Position numbers and translations under genes: made by a program | Shown: in pieces, positions 16,255-24,497 of the stretch | Numbering within the stretch: position 1 is the first letter of the stretch | Layout of the letters: every line of letters starts with the position of its first letter | Assembly (NCBI GenBank): GCA_934184665.1 | Contig: CAKPSX010000017.1 | Span: forward strand, 1-32,635 | Origin: an uncultured Clostridia bacterium | GTDB lineage: Bacteria > Bacillota > Clostridia > TANB77 > CAG-508 | Direction: 5' to 3' | DNA length: 32,635 bases | Notes under the pieces: model-generated | Database searches by the model: none | The model's input: only the letters and a program-made list of their open reading frames with translations | Told to the model about the DNA's origin: nothing

Positions 16255-17562
16255 TTATTCAATTACTGCTTTTCTTCCTAGATAAACTGCAACATCTTCT
16301 AAATTATTTTCTATATTTAGTAATCTGTTGTATTTTGCAACTCTATCTGTCCTGCATGGTGCACCTGTTTTTATTTGTCCAGCATTTGTTGCAACAGCAA
16401 CATCTGCTAATGTTGTATCTTCTGTTTCACCACTTCTATGTGATACAACGGCTGTGTATCCATTCTTTTTAGCAAGTTCAATTGCATCTAATGTTTCTGT
16501 TAGTGTTCCTATTTGATTTAATTTTATTAAAATACTATTTGTAACTCCCATGTCAATACCTTTTTGTAATCTTTTAATATTTGTTACAAATAAATCATCA
16601 CCAACTAATTGAACTTTTTTTCCTAATCTCTCTGTTAACTTTTTCCATCCGTCCCAATCTTCTTCAGCTAAACCATCTTCTACAGAAATTATTGGATATC
16701 TTTCACATAAGTCTGCTATGAAATCAATCATTTCATCAACTGTTTTTGTAACACCAATTTTCCAGAAATGATATTGTCCTTCTTTTCCAATTTTCTTAGC
16801 TTCATCATACATTTCTGTTGCTGCTAAATCAAGTGCAAGACATATTTGCTCTCCAGGTTTATATCCTGCTTTTTCAATTGCTTCCATTATTAATTGTAAT
16901 GCTTCATCTTCATCTTTAACATTTGGAGCAAATCCACCTTCATCTCCAACTCCTGTGCCTAAGTTTCTTTCTTTTAATACTTTTTTAAGATTATGATATA
17001 TTTCAGCACACATACGTAGTCCTTCTGTAAAAGTTTTTGCACCAACTGGCATTATCATAAATTCTTGTACACTTAGTGTTGAATCTGCATGTTTTCCACC
17101 ATTCATAATATTCATCATTGGAACTGGAAGTGTTTTTGCATTTGGTCCTCCAATATAATTATATAATTCCATTCCTAATGAGTTTGCAGCAGCTTTTGCA
17201 ACAGCAAGAGATACTCCAAGTGTTGCATTTGCGCCTAAAACTCCTTTATTGTCTGTTCCATCAAGTTCAATAAGTGTTTTATCTATTTTAGCTTGATCAT
17301 ATACATTCATTCCTTCTAATTTTGGAGCTATTATTTTATTTACGTTCTCAACTGCTTTTAAAACACCTTTCCCCATATATCTTGATGGATCTCCATCTCT
17401 TAGTTCTACAGCTTCAAAGCTTCCTGTAGATGCTCCAGATGGTACCATTGCTACTCCATATGAACCATCAAATGTTTCAACTTCAACTTGAACTGTTGGA
17501 TTTCCTCTTGAATCTAGAACTTCCAATGCTTTTACAGATTCAATTTCTAAATAATTTTTCAT
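16255..17562 (-). CDS. eno: Enolase
   Basis: This 435-residue enzyme converts 2-phosphoglycerate to phosphoenolpyruvate. Visible motifs are VLDSRGNPTVQVEVET, VPSGASTGSFEAVELRDGD, the catalytic region GVGDEGGFAPN, LALDLAATEMYD (metal Asp) and SVEDGLAEEDWDGW. The signature LIKLNQIGTLTETLDAI (catalytic Lys) and SHRSGETEDTTLADVAVATNAGQIKTG follow. The gene ends the operon. Its ribosome binding site GAAAGGAATGTGA is made from the last codons and stop of the YezG-like gene upstream, which implies coupled translation. Confidence 0.98.
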   Translation of the reverse strand: MKNYLEIESVKALEVLDSRGNPTVQVEVETFDGSYGVAMVPSGASTGSFEAVELRDGDPSRYMGKGVLKAVENVNKIIAPKLEGMNVYDQAKIDKTLIELDGTDNKGVLGANATLGVSLAVAKAAANSLGMELYNYIGGPNAKTLPVPMMNIMNGGKHADSTLSVQEFMIMPVGAKTFTEGLRMCAEIYHNLKKVLKERNLGTGVGDEGGFAPNVKDEDEALQLIMEAIEKAGYKPGEQICLALDLAATEMYDEAKKIGKEGQYHFWKIGVTKTVDEMIDFIADLCERYPIISVEDGLAEEDWDGWKKLTERLGKKVQLVGDDLFVTNIKRLQKGIDMGVTNSILIKLNQIGTLTETLDAIELAKKNGYTAVVSHRSGETEDTTLADVAVATNAGQIKTGAPCRTDRVAKYNRLLNIENNLEDVAVYLGRKAVIE

Positions 17563-17568
17563 TATAAA

Positions 17569-18249
17569 TCACATTCCTTTCATAAATTTATCGCTTATAA
17601 TCTGATTTCTAATTTTTTCTTGTTGCTCTTTTGTTGCCAAATATTCAACTCTTTGAGTATCCTTAAAATCAGTAGTGTCAAATGTAATTATATTATTTTT
17701 TCTTTTTAAATATATTCCTGTTTCATATTCTTCGTCTTTTTTACTGCCTTTTTTTCTATTTTTTAAATAATTATCTATTTCCAGTTTTTCTTGTTTATTA
17801 TGTGGTTCTATGCCCAAATATTCATATCTCCAAAATATATGATGTGAATAATATTCTTCTGCACTACCTATTATTTTATCATAATTATAATGGACCTTAA
17901 ATTTATTATTACATATTGATATTGTTATATTTGACCACACAGGTTGTCCAGAATTTTTAAATTCTTCTCTTAGTTCTTTTATATCATTATATAATAAATT
18001 AATCAATTTTAAATATTCATCTTCTTCAATATCATACTTATTAGGCACTTCATATACATTTATAAATTTTCTTTTTAATATTCCTTTTGGCATAAAATAA
18101 AAGTACATCTCTCCTGTTTCCAATTTTCCAAGCCTTTCAATTATAGATGCATATAAATATAATTCTTCCCACTTACCTGGAACAGCATAAAAAATTTTTT
18201 TCTGTATTTCTTCATATATTTCTTTTATTTTCTTCGTATTATTTAACAC
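17569..18249 (-). CDS. YezG/DUF600 family immunity protein, in the glycolytic operon
   Basis: This protein of about 226 residues carries the DUF600 fold known from YezG, the antitoxin that neutralises LXG polymorphic toxins such as YeeF. Diagnostic pieces are VPGKWEELYLYASI, EMYFYFMPKG, the Tyr/Asp-rich middle, NSGQPVWSNITISI, KFKVHYNYDKI and FWRYEYLGIEPHNKQEK. An extra C-terminal region of about 60 residues (KNRKKGSKKDEEYETGIYLK and on) has no match I recognise. The GTG at 18247-18249 fits AAGGTGG best; a GTG nine nt upstream is the alternative. It lies tightly between gpmI and eno, and no LXG toxin is in the window. Confidence 0.78.
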   Translation of the reverse strand: MLNNTKKIKEIYEEIQKKIFYAVPGKWEELYLYASIIERLGKLETGEMYFYFMPKGILKRKFINVYEVPNKYDIEEDEYLKLINLLYNDIKELREEFKNSGQPVWSNITISICNNKFKVHYNYDKIIGSAEEYYSHHIFWRYEYLGIEPHNKQEKLEIDNYLKNRKKGSKKDEEYETGIYLKRKNNIITFDTTDFKDTQRVEYLATKEQQEKIRNQIISDKFMKGM

Positions 18250-18261
18250 TTTTTCCACCTT

Positions 18262-19794
18262 TTATTTTACTAATATGCTTTCACCTGTCATTTCCTTTGG
18301 TTTATCTATTCCTAATATTTCTAGCATTGTAGGAGCTAAATCAGCTAATTTTCCTGATTGGATTTTTAATTTATCGTTTTCTGTTACTAATATTAATGGA
18401 ACAGGATTTGTTGTATGTGCAGTATGAGGATCACCTGTTTTATAATCTATCATTTGTTCGCAATTACCATGATCAGCTGTTATTAACAATGTGCCATGGT
18501 GTTTAAGTATTGCATCAACTACTTTTCCGATGCAATTATCTATTGTTTCTACAGCTTTTATTGCTGCTGGTAAACTTCCAGTATGTCCTACCATATCTGG
18601 GTTTGCATAATTTAATATTATTACATCATACTTGTCAGAATTTATTGCATTAACAACATTGTCTGTTACTTCAATCGCACTCATTTCTGGCTTTAAATCA
18701 TATGTTGAAACTTTTGGAGATGGAATTAATATTCTGTCTTCACCTGGATATTGTTTTTCTTCTCCTCCATTAAAGAAAAATGTAACATGTGCATATTTTT
18801 CTGTTTCAGCAATTCTTAATTGTGTTAATCCATTTTTGCTTATAACTTCTCCAAATGTATTTACTAATGGTTCTTTCTTAAATGCTATTTTAACATTTGG
18901 CATTGTTTCATCATAACTTGTAAAACAAATAAAATATACATCTTTCTTTTCTGTTTCGAATTCATTAAAATCTTTATCAACAATTGCTCTTGTGATTTCT
19001 CTTGCTCTATCTGGTCTGAAGTTAAAAAATATTACAGAATCATGTTCTTGTATTGTTGCCACAGGTGTTTCTCCATTACAAATAACTGTAGGTTCAACAA
19101 ACTCATCAAAAACTTCTTTTTGGTATGAATTTTCTATAGCTATTGTTGCTGATGGAGCTTTATTTCCCTCTCCTTTAACAAGTGCATCATAGCATTTTTT
19201 TACTCTATCCCATCTTTTATCTCTATCCATAGCATAATATCTACCACAAATACTTGCAATTTTTCCTATTTTCTTTTCTCTCATTTTTTCTTCTAATTGT
19301 AGTAAATATCCTTCTGCTGATGCTGGAGGTGTATCTCTACCATCTAAAAAGCAATGAACATATACATTTTCAAAATCTCTTCTTTTAGCCATTTCAAGTA
19401 ATCCATATAGATGTCTTATATGGCTATGAACTCCACCATCTGATACAAGTCCCATAATATGCAATTTTGAATTATATTTTTTACAATTTTCTATTGCCTC
19501 TGTAAATTCAGGAATTGTGAAGAAATCGCCATCCTCTATTGATTTTGTTATTTTTGTTAGTTCTTGATAAACAATCCTTCCTGCACCAATATTAGTATGT
19601 CCAACTTCTGAATTTCCCATTTGTCCTTCTGGTAAACCTACCTTTAAACCACTTGTATATATTTCTGTTGTTTGATATTTTTTCATTAGTGTATCAATAT
19701 TAGGTGTTTTGGCAAGCTTAATTGCATTTCCATTTTCATTTTCATTAATTCCAAATCCATCTAATATCATTAGCATTATTGGCTTTTTTTCCAT
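18262..19794 (-). CDS. gpmI: 2,3-bisphosphoglycerate-independent phosphoglycerate mutase
   Basis: This Mn2+-dependent alkaline-phosphatase-superfamily enzyme of about 510 residues interconverts 3- and 2-phosphoglycerate. The N-terminal metal site is MLMILDGFGIN and the phosphoserine site is EGQMGNSEVGH. The interposed phosphotransferase domain carries GLVSDGGVHSH, FLDGRDTPP and GRYYAMDRDKRWDR. C-terminal metal ligands are in LNYANPDMVGHTG and LITADHGNCEQM, then HTTNPVP. The ATG at 19794 is chosen because GAAAGGAATGAG precedes it; the longer frame begins at a TTG within that site. Confidence 0.97.
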   Translation of the reverse strand: MEKKPIMLMILDGFGINENENGNAIKLAKTPNIDTLMKKYQTTEIYTSGLKVGLPEGQMGNSEVGHTNIGAGRIVYQELTKITKSIEDGDFFTIPEFTEAIENCKKYNSKLHIMGLVSDGGVHSHIRHLYGLLEMAKRRDFENVYVHCFLDGRDTPPASAEGYLLQLEEKMREKKIGKIASICGRYYAMDRDKRWDRVKKCYDALVKGEGNKAPSATIAIENSYQKEVFDEFVEPTVICNGETPVATIQEHDSVIFFNFRPDRAREITRAIVDKDFNEFETEKKDVYFICFTSYDETMPNVKIAFKKEPLVNTFGEVISKNGLTQLRIAETEKYAHVTFFFNGGEEKQYPGEDRILIPSPKVSTYDLKPEMSAIEVTDNVVNAINSDKYDVIILNYANPDMVGHTGSLPAAIKAVETIDNCIGKVVDAILKHHGTLLITADHGNCEQMIDYKTGDPHTAHTTNPVPLILVTENDKLKIQSGKLADLAPTMLEILGIDKPKEMTGESILVK

Positions 19795-19817
19795 CTTTAT
19801 TCTCATTCCTTTCAAGG

Positions 19818-20573
19818 CTAATTGTTATCATAATTTACAATCTGACTGAACTCTTTTGCTTTCAAACTTGCTCCACCTATAAGTCCTCCATCAATGTCTG
19901 ACATTTCAAATAGTTCTTTTGCATTTTCAGGTTTTACACTTCCGCCATATTGAATTATTACATTTTCTGCTTCATTTTTTCCATAGATTTTAGCTAATTC
20001 ATTTCTTATTTGTTTTATTGTTTCATTTGCTTGTTCTTTTGTTGCTGTTTTTCCTGTACCAATTGCCCATATTGGTTCATATGCTATTATTATATTATTT
20101 AAGTTTTCCTTAGATATTCCTTCAAAAGCCTTTTTTATTTGATTAGCTATTATATTTTCAGTTATTCCTTCTTCTCTTTGTTCTAGTGTTTCACCAACGC
20201 AAACTATAGGTTTTAAATTATACTTCAAAGCAGACTTTATTTTTTTATTAACAGTTTCATCTGTTTCCGCAAAATATTGTCTTCTTTCAGAATGACCAAT
20301 TATTACATATTCAACACCGATTGATTTTAACATTGGTGCAGATACTTCACCAGTATATGCACCTTTTTCTTCCCAATGCATGTTTTGAGCTCCAACTTTT
20401 ATGTTTGTTCCCTGTACATGTAATAATGTATAAAATAAATCTATATATGGTACGCAGATTATCACTTCATTTTTAGTATTTTTTACTAAAGGTGTTAATT
20501 CTTCTATAAAATTAATTGCTTCATTTGGAAGCATATTCATCTTCCAATTGCCAGCTATTATTTTTTTACGCAT
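19818..20573 (-). CDS. tpiA: Triose-phosphate isomerase
   Basis: This 251-residue TIM barrel interconverts dihydroxyacetone phosphate and glyceraldehyde 3-phosphate. Catalytic residues are visible in AGNWKMN (Lys), IIGHSERRQYF (His) and IIAYEPIWAIGTGKTAT (Glu, loop 6). IQYGGSVKPENAKEL and IDGGLIGGASLK bind phosphate. Its ATG overlaps the pgk stop by one base (TAATG), so translation is coupled. Confidence 0.97.
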   Translation of the reverse strand: MRKKIIAGNWKMNMLPNEAINFIEELTPLVKNTKNEVIICVPYIDLFYTLLHVQGTNIKVGAQNMHWEEKGAYTGEVSAPMLKSIGVEYVIIGHSERRQYFAETDETVNKKIKSALKYNLKPIVCVGETLEQREEGITENIIANQIKKAFEGISKENLNNIIIAYEPIWAIGTGKTATKEQANETIKQIRNELAKIYGKNEAENVIIQYGGSVKPENAKELFEMSDIDGGLIGGASLKAKEFSQIVNYDNN

Positions 20574-21838
20574 TATCTTTCGTCTCCTTCATCGCAACAT
20601 TCTTTACATTGTTTTTTTTTCTCAGGTTCTTTATCTTCAAGACTTTCTACACCTGGTAATTTTTTGCCTTCAATAAATTCTAGTGAAGCTCCTCCACCTG
20701 TTGATATATGTGTCATTTTATCTGATAATCCTGTTTCTTCAACAGCAGCTGCTGAGTCTCCTCCACCAATAATTGTTGTTGCATTTTCTAGTTCTGCCAA
20801 TGCTTCTGCAATTCCTTTTGTTCCTTTATTAAATGGCTTTGTTTCAAATGCACCTAGTGGTCCATTCCAGATTACAGTTTTTGCATCTTTTAATTCTTTT
20901 CTAAATAATTCTACAGTTTTTGGCCCAATATCAAATCCAGCCCATCCTTCAGGTATTTCAGAACATAATACTTCTTTTGTTTCTGTATCTGAGCTTAGTT
21001 CTTTTCCTATTACTGTATCTTCTGGTAATACAAGTTTTACTCCATTTTGTCTTGCTTTTTTCATTAATTCTAAAGCAAGCTCGCATTTTTCTGGTTCGCA
21101 TAATGAATTTCCAACTTCATATCCTAATGCTTTGAAAAATGTATATGCCATTCCGCCACCAATTAAGATTTTTCCGTTCTTTTTTCCTTCTGGATCTTTT
21201 GCTTTTTCAATAAGGCTATCTATAACAGCTATTTTATCTGATACTTTTGATCCACCTAATATTGCATCAAATGGTCTTTCTGGATTATTTAATGCATTTC
21301 CTAGGAAATTCAATTCTTTTTCCATTAATAATCCTGCAACAGATGGTAAATAATGTGTTATTCCTTCAGTAGAAGCATGTGCTCTATGTGCTGCTCCAAA
21401 TGCATCATTTACAAATACATCTGCCATACTTGCTAATTTTTTAGCAAATTCTGGGTCATTATCTGTTTCTTCTCTGTGGAATCTTGTATTTTCAAGTAAC
21501 ATTATTTGACCTTCTTTTAAGTTTGCAGCTAAATTTTGTGCACTTTCTCCTACAACATCATCTGCCATTTCAACTTCTTGGCCTAATAATTCTGACAATT
21601 TTTTAGCAACTGGTTTTAGTGAATATTTTGGGTTAAATTCTCCCTTTGGTCTTCCCATATGTGAACTTAGTATTATTTTACATCCTTGGTCTTTTAAATA
21701 GTTTATTGTTGATAATGCTTCTTCAATTCTTCTTGAGTCTGTGATATTTCCATTTTCATCCATTGGAACATTAAAATCACATCTTACAAATACTTTTTTA
21801 CCTTTTAAATCTATATCTTTTATAGTTTTTTTATTCAT
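20573..21838 (-). CDS. pgk: Phosphoglycerate kinase with a Cys-rich C-terminal tail
   Basis: This 421-residue enzyme transfers phosphate from 1,3-bisphosphoglycerate to ADP. N-terminal motifs are VFVRCDFNVPMDENG, LSSHMGRPKG and MLLENTRFHREE. C-terminal nucleotide motifs are AILGGSKVSDKI, VIWNGPLGAFE, TIIGGGDSAAAVE and STGGGASLEF. Typical proteins stop soon after GKKLPGVE. This one continues with about 20 extra residues that include KKKQCKECCDEGDER, a C-x-x-C-C cluster in a highly charged tail, which could bind metal or form disulfides. The gene follows gap and overlaps tpiA by one base. Confidence 0.97.
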   Translation of the reverse strand: MNKKTIKDIDLKGKKVFVRCDFNVPMDENGNITDSRRIEEALSTINYLKDQGCKIILSSHMGRPKGEFNPKYSLKPVAKKLSELLGQEVEMADDVVGESAQNLAANLKEGQIMLLENTRFHREETDNDPEFAKKLASMADVFVNDAFGAAHRAHASTEGITHYLPSVAGLLMEKELNFLGNALNNPERPFDAILGGSKVSDKIAVIDSLIEKAKDPEGKKNGKILIGGGMAYTFFKALGYEVGNSLCEPEKCELALELMKKARQNGVKLVLPEDTVIGKELSSDTETKEVLCSEIPEGWAGFDIGPKTVELFRKELKDAKTVIWNGPLGAFETKPFNKGTKGIAEALAELENATTIIGGGDSAAAVEETGLSDKMTHISTGGGASLEFIEGKKLPGVESLEDKEPEKKKQCKECCDEGDER

Positions 21839-21903
21839 TTTACAACTTCCTTTCTATTATACCAAAAGCTAGGGCTAGACACTACTATACCCTAACATTT
21901 ATA

Positions 21904-22914
21904 TTATTTGTGGTCTTTTTGGGCCATATAACATACTAAGTCAACTAATTTATTTGAATATCCCCATTCATTATCATACCATGCTACTAATTTAACAAAT
22001 GTGTCTGTTAGCATGATTCCTGCTTTTGCATCAAATATTGATGTATGCATATCTGTAGTAAAATCTGATGATACAACTGGTTCATCTACATATTCTACAA
22101 TTCCTTTTAATTCGTTTTCTGAAGCTCTTTTTACTGCTTCACATATTTCTTCATATGTTGTTGGTTTTTCTAAATTACATGTCAAATCTACAACAGATAC
22201 ATCTACTGTTGGAACTCTAAATGCCATACCTGTTAATTTTCCATTTAATGATGGAATAACTTTTCCTACAGCTTTTGCTGCTCCTGTTGTTGAAGGGATT
22301 ATATTTGCAGCTGCTGCACGTCCACCTCTCCAATCTTTTTTAGAAGCACCATCAACTGTTTTTTGTGTTGCTGTTGTTGCATGAACTGTTGTCATTAATC
22401 CTTCTTTTATTCCGAAATTATCATTTATTATTTTTGCTAAAGGTGCTAAGCAGTTTGTTGTACAAGATGCATTTGAAACGATGTTCATATCTGGTGTATA
22501 TTCTTTATGATTTACACCCATTACAAACATTGGCGCATCTTTTGATGGAGCACTTATTACTACTTTTTTTGCTCCTCCTTCTAAATGTGCTTGTGCCTTT
22601 TCCATTGTTGTAAATGCTCCAGAACATTCTAAAACATATTCAACTCCTAATTCTCCCCAAGGAATGTTCTTTGGATCCATTTCATTATATACTTTTACTT
22701 TTCTTCCGTTTACTATTAAATTTCCTTCTTTTTCTTCTACTGTTCCGTTAAATCTGCCATGTACAGTGTCGTATTTTGTCATATATGCCATATAGTCTGC
22801 TGCTAGAAATGGGTCATTAACTGCAACAACTTCAACATCTTCTTTTGAAAGTGCTGCTTGAAATGCAAGTTTACCTATTCTACCAAAACCGTTGATTCCT
22901 ATTTTTACTGACAT
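21904..22914 (-). CDS. gap: Glyceraldehyde-3-phosphate dehydrogenase (type I)
   Basis: This 336-residue homotetrameric enzyme forms 1,3-bisphosphoglycerate with NAD+. The Rossmann motif is INGFGRIGKLAFQA. The active-site stretch SNASCTTNCLAPLAK has the nucleophile C151, and TTVHATTATQKTVDG contains the catalytic His. RGGRAAAANIIPSTTGAAKAV and the C-terminal WYDNEWGYSNKLVDL are also clear. The ATG follows AAAGGAGGAAAG. It heads the gap-pgk-tpiA-gpmI-eno set; no CggR-type repressor gene precedes it. Confidence 0.98.
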   Translation of the reverse strand: MSVKIGINGFGRIGKLAFQAALSKEDVEVVAVNDPFLAADYMAYMTKYDTVHGRFNGTVEEKEGNLIVNGRKVKVYNEMDPKNIPWGELGVEYVLECSGAFTTMEKAQAHLEGGAKKVVISAPSKDAPMFVMGVNHKEYTPDMNIVSNASCTTNCLAPLAKIINDNFGIKEGLMTTVHATTATQKTVDGASKKDWRGGRAAAANIIPSTTGAAKAVGKVIPSLNGKLTGMAFRVPTVDVSVVDLTCNLEKPTTYEEICEAVKRASENELKGIVEYVDEPVVSSDFTTDMHTSIFDAKAGIMLTDTFVKLVAWYDNEWGYSNKLVDLVCYMAQKDHK

Positions 22915-22950
22915 AATTCTTTCCTCCTTTTTTAGTTAAATTACATTTAA

Positions 22951-22980
22951 CACCTATTATATTATTTGCCTTCATAGGTG
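22951..22980 (-). promoter_or_regulatory. Inverted repeat over a -10 box upstream of gap (candidate operator)
   Basis: CACCTAT (22951-22957) and ATAGGTG (22974-22980) form a perfect 7-bp inverted repeat separated by 16 nt. On the minus strand a TATAAT lies at its downstream edge, and the expected -35 position is poor (AAATCA). This layout fits a regulator-controlled promoter for the glycolytic operon, though a 5' UTR hairpin is possible. Confidence 0.4.
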
Positions 22981-22997
22981 ATTTTATTCTATAACAA

Positions 22998-23024
22998 AAA
23001 ATACTACTTTTCAAGTAGTATTTT
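22998..23024 (-). terminator. Intrinsic terminator of the helical-bundle protein gene
   Basis: The arms AAAATACTACTT and AAGTAGTATTTT (12 bp, perfect) enclose the loop TTC. A T-run (TTTTTTG) follows on the minus strand, 6 nt after the stop codon. Confidence 0.88.
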
Positions 23025-23029
23025 AAATT

Positions 23030-23464
23030 TTATAAATATTTTTTCAATGTTTCTACACTATCTTCTTGCATTACTACAAATTCGTCTAAAATTTTTCGTA
23101 CTTGAGGGTCAATACTTGGGTTATTGTTTAATAATCTTCTGCCTTCGATTATTCCCATATTTGTTCCTTGTAATAGCAATTCTGATATTTTTGAATTACT
23201 ATTATCATTAACAGTTTTCATTTGGACACCATACCATGTCATCATTTTATTCATTGTATTTGTTTCTTGTGGTTCTCCCTGGCTATATTCACTATAAATT
23301 TCATTTACCTTATCATATGTTTTTTTATATTTGTTATACTCTACATTTAAGACTTCTTGAAATTTATAATCTTCAACTTTATCAGATACATATGATATAG
23401 CATCCATCCCCATTGTAGCTCCTTTATTGACTTCATTTAAAACTTTTTTATTTATATCTTCCAT
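23030..23464 (-). CDS. Helical-bundle (ferritin-like) protein of unknown function
   Basis: This 144-residue protein is predicted almost wholly alpha-helical, with four amphipathic helices broken near YSQGEPQETN and NNNPSIDP. The blocks NKGATMGMDAISYVSDKV, MTWYGVQMKTVNDNS, ISELLLQGTNMGIIEGRRLL and FVVMQEDSVETLKKYL fit small clostridial four-helix proteins of the DUF2383/ferritin-like type. Clear di-iron ligand pairs (E-x-x-H) are missing. The ATG at 23464 has AAAGGA upstream. A TTG at 23518 with a second site (AGAGGAATGTGAT) would add 18 residues. It is divergent from sigK. Confidence 0.65.
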   Translation of the reverse strand: MEDINKKVLNEVNKGATMGMDAISYVSDKVEDYKFQEVLNVEYNKYKKTYDKVNEIYSEYSQGEPQETNTMNKMMTWYGVQMKTVNDNSNSKISELLLQGTNMGIIEGRRLLNNNPSIDPQVRKILDEFVVMQEDSVETLKKYL

Positions 23465-23652
23465 CTTACTACAATCCTTTCTAAAGGTATAAATTTGATT
23501 AAAATTACATAAATACAATTTTTAATCACATTCCTCTTTTTTATTTTCTCAATTTTCATTTTATTTATTCATTTGATATTGGAAATCCTCCTTATTTCTT
23601 CACAAGAAAAATTGTCCTATATTGGAATTTTTAACATTTTTTTGGAGGTCAG

Positions 23653-23680
23653 GCACTTTTGTATTTTTTCATCATATATT
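23653..23680 (+). promoter_or_regulatory. Candidate sigma-E/sigma-K-type promoter of sigK
   Basis: GCAC (23653-23656) is followed after 16 nt by CATATATT (23673-23680). Both resemble mother-cell sigma promoters (AC at -35, CATAnnnTA or CATACAAT at -10). It lies about 30 nt upstream of the sigK ATG, the right distance for the promoter. No sigma-A promoter is seen on this strand. Confidence 0.4.
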
Positions 23681-23708
23681 TTGTTATAGAGTAAATGGAG
23701 GTAATTTT

Positions 23709-24410
23709 ATGTTTTCTACACTTATGTTAAGTGGTTTTTTACATTTCTTACAAACAGCAGTTTTCTCTGTTGGATATATTTCAGGAACTCAATTATTTCC
23801 TGAACCGTTATCATCAAATGAAGAAAAATTATGTCTTGAAAAAATGAAACAAGGTGATGAAGAGGCTCGTAACTTGCTTATAGAGAGAAATCTAAGGCTT
23901 GTTGCACATATATGTAAAAAATATAGCAATTCAAATGTAGATCAAGATGACTTAATTTCTATAGGTACAATCGGTTTAATTAAAGGCATTAATAGTTACA
24001 ATATTGACAAAGGTTCAAGGCTTTCTACATATGTTTCTCGATGTATTGACAATGAAATTTTAATGCATTTTAGAGCAACTAAAAAATTAAATTCAGAAGT
24101 ATTCTTGAATGAGCCTATTGGAAAGGATAAAGATGATAATGTTGTTACTTTACAAGAAGTACTAGAAAATGATGAAAGAAGTGTAGAAGATTCAGTAGAT
24201 TTAAAATTTAAAATCAAACTATTATATGATAAAATGAAAAGCATATTAAAAGATAGGGAACGTACAATTTTAGAATTGCGTTTTGGACTTGATGGGCATA
24301 AACCTAAAACTCAAATTGAAATTGCTCAGTCTATGGGTATTTCTCGTTCATATGTTTCAAGAATAGAAACAAAGGCTATTGGTAAATTAGCTAAAGAATT
24401 GAAAGAATAA
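23709..24410 (+). CDS. sigK: Sporulation sigma factor sigma-K (pro-form)
   Basis: This 233-residue late mother-cell sigma factor begins with a hydrophobic pro-sequence (residues 1-20, MFSTLMLSGFLHFLQTAVFS), a substrate for intramembrane cleavage in the family. Region 2 reads LIERNLRLVAHICKKYSNSN, DQDDLISIGTIGLIKGINSY and YVSRCIDNEILMHFRA. Region 4 is the helix-turn-helix QIEIAQSMGISRSYVSRIETKAIGKL. The ATG at 23709 has GGAGG seven nt upstream; the frame is open further upstream but lacks a better start. The gene is continuous, without the skin-type interruption seen in some spore formers. It is the only confident plus-strand gene here and supports endospore formation. Confidence 0.95.
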   Translation: MFSTLMLSGFLHFLQTAVFSVGYISGTQLFPEPLSSNEEKLCLEKMKQGDEEARNLLIERNLRLVAHICKKYSNSNVDQDDLISIGTIGLIKGINSYNIDKGSRLSTYVSRCIDNEILMHFRATKKLNSEVFLNEPIGKDKDDNVVTLQEVLENDERSVEDSVDLKFKIKLLYDKMKSILKDRERTILELRFGLDGHKPKTQIEIAQSMGISRSYVSRIETKAIGKLAKELKE

Positions 24411-24416
24411 TCAAAC

Positions 24417-24478
24417 AAAAAGCGAAATATTTCAAAAATATATTATTACAACTATATTTCTAAAATCTTTCGCTTTTT
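24417..24478. terminator. Terminator after sigK
   Basis: The arms AAAAAGCGAAA and TTTCGCTTTTT (11 bp, perfect) enclose about 40 nt of AT-rich sequence. The T-run on the plus strand follows the second arm 7 nt beyond the sigK stop region. The symmetric ends would also allow termination of minus-strand transcripts. Confidence 0.65.
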
Positions 24479-24497
24479 CATAATCCATATTTAAAAC

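Noticed and set aside
17569..18258. Reading the gene between gpmI and eno as a glycolytic accessory enzyme
   Set aside because: Its motifs match the YezG/DUF600 immunity family, and no enzyme signature is visible.
23709..24410. Generic sigma factor (sigma-A, F or G) instead of sigma-K
   Set aside because: The hydrophobic pro-sequence followed by PLSSNEEK and the sigma-K-like region 2 pattern are specific to the sigma-K/sigma-E branch, and the N terminus is that of sigma-K.
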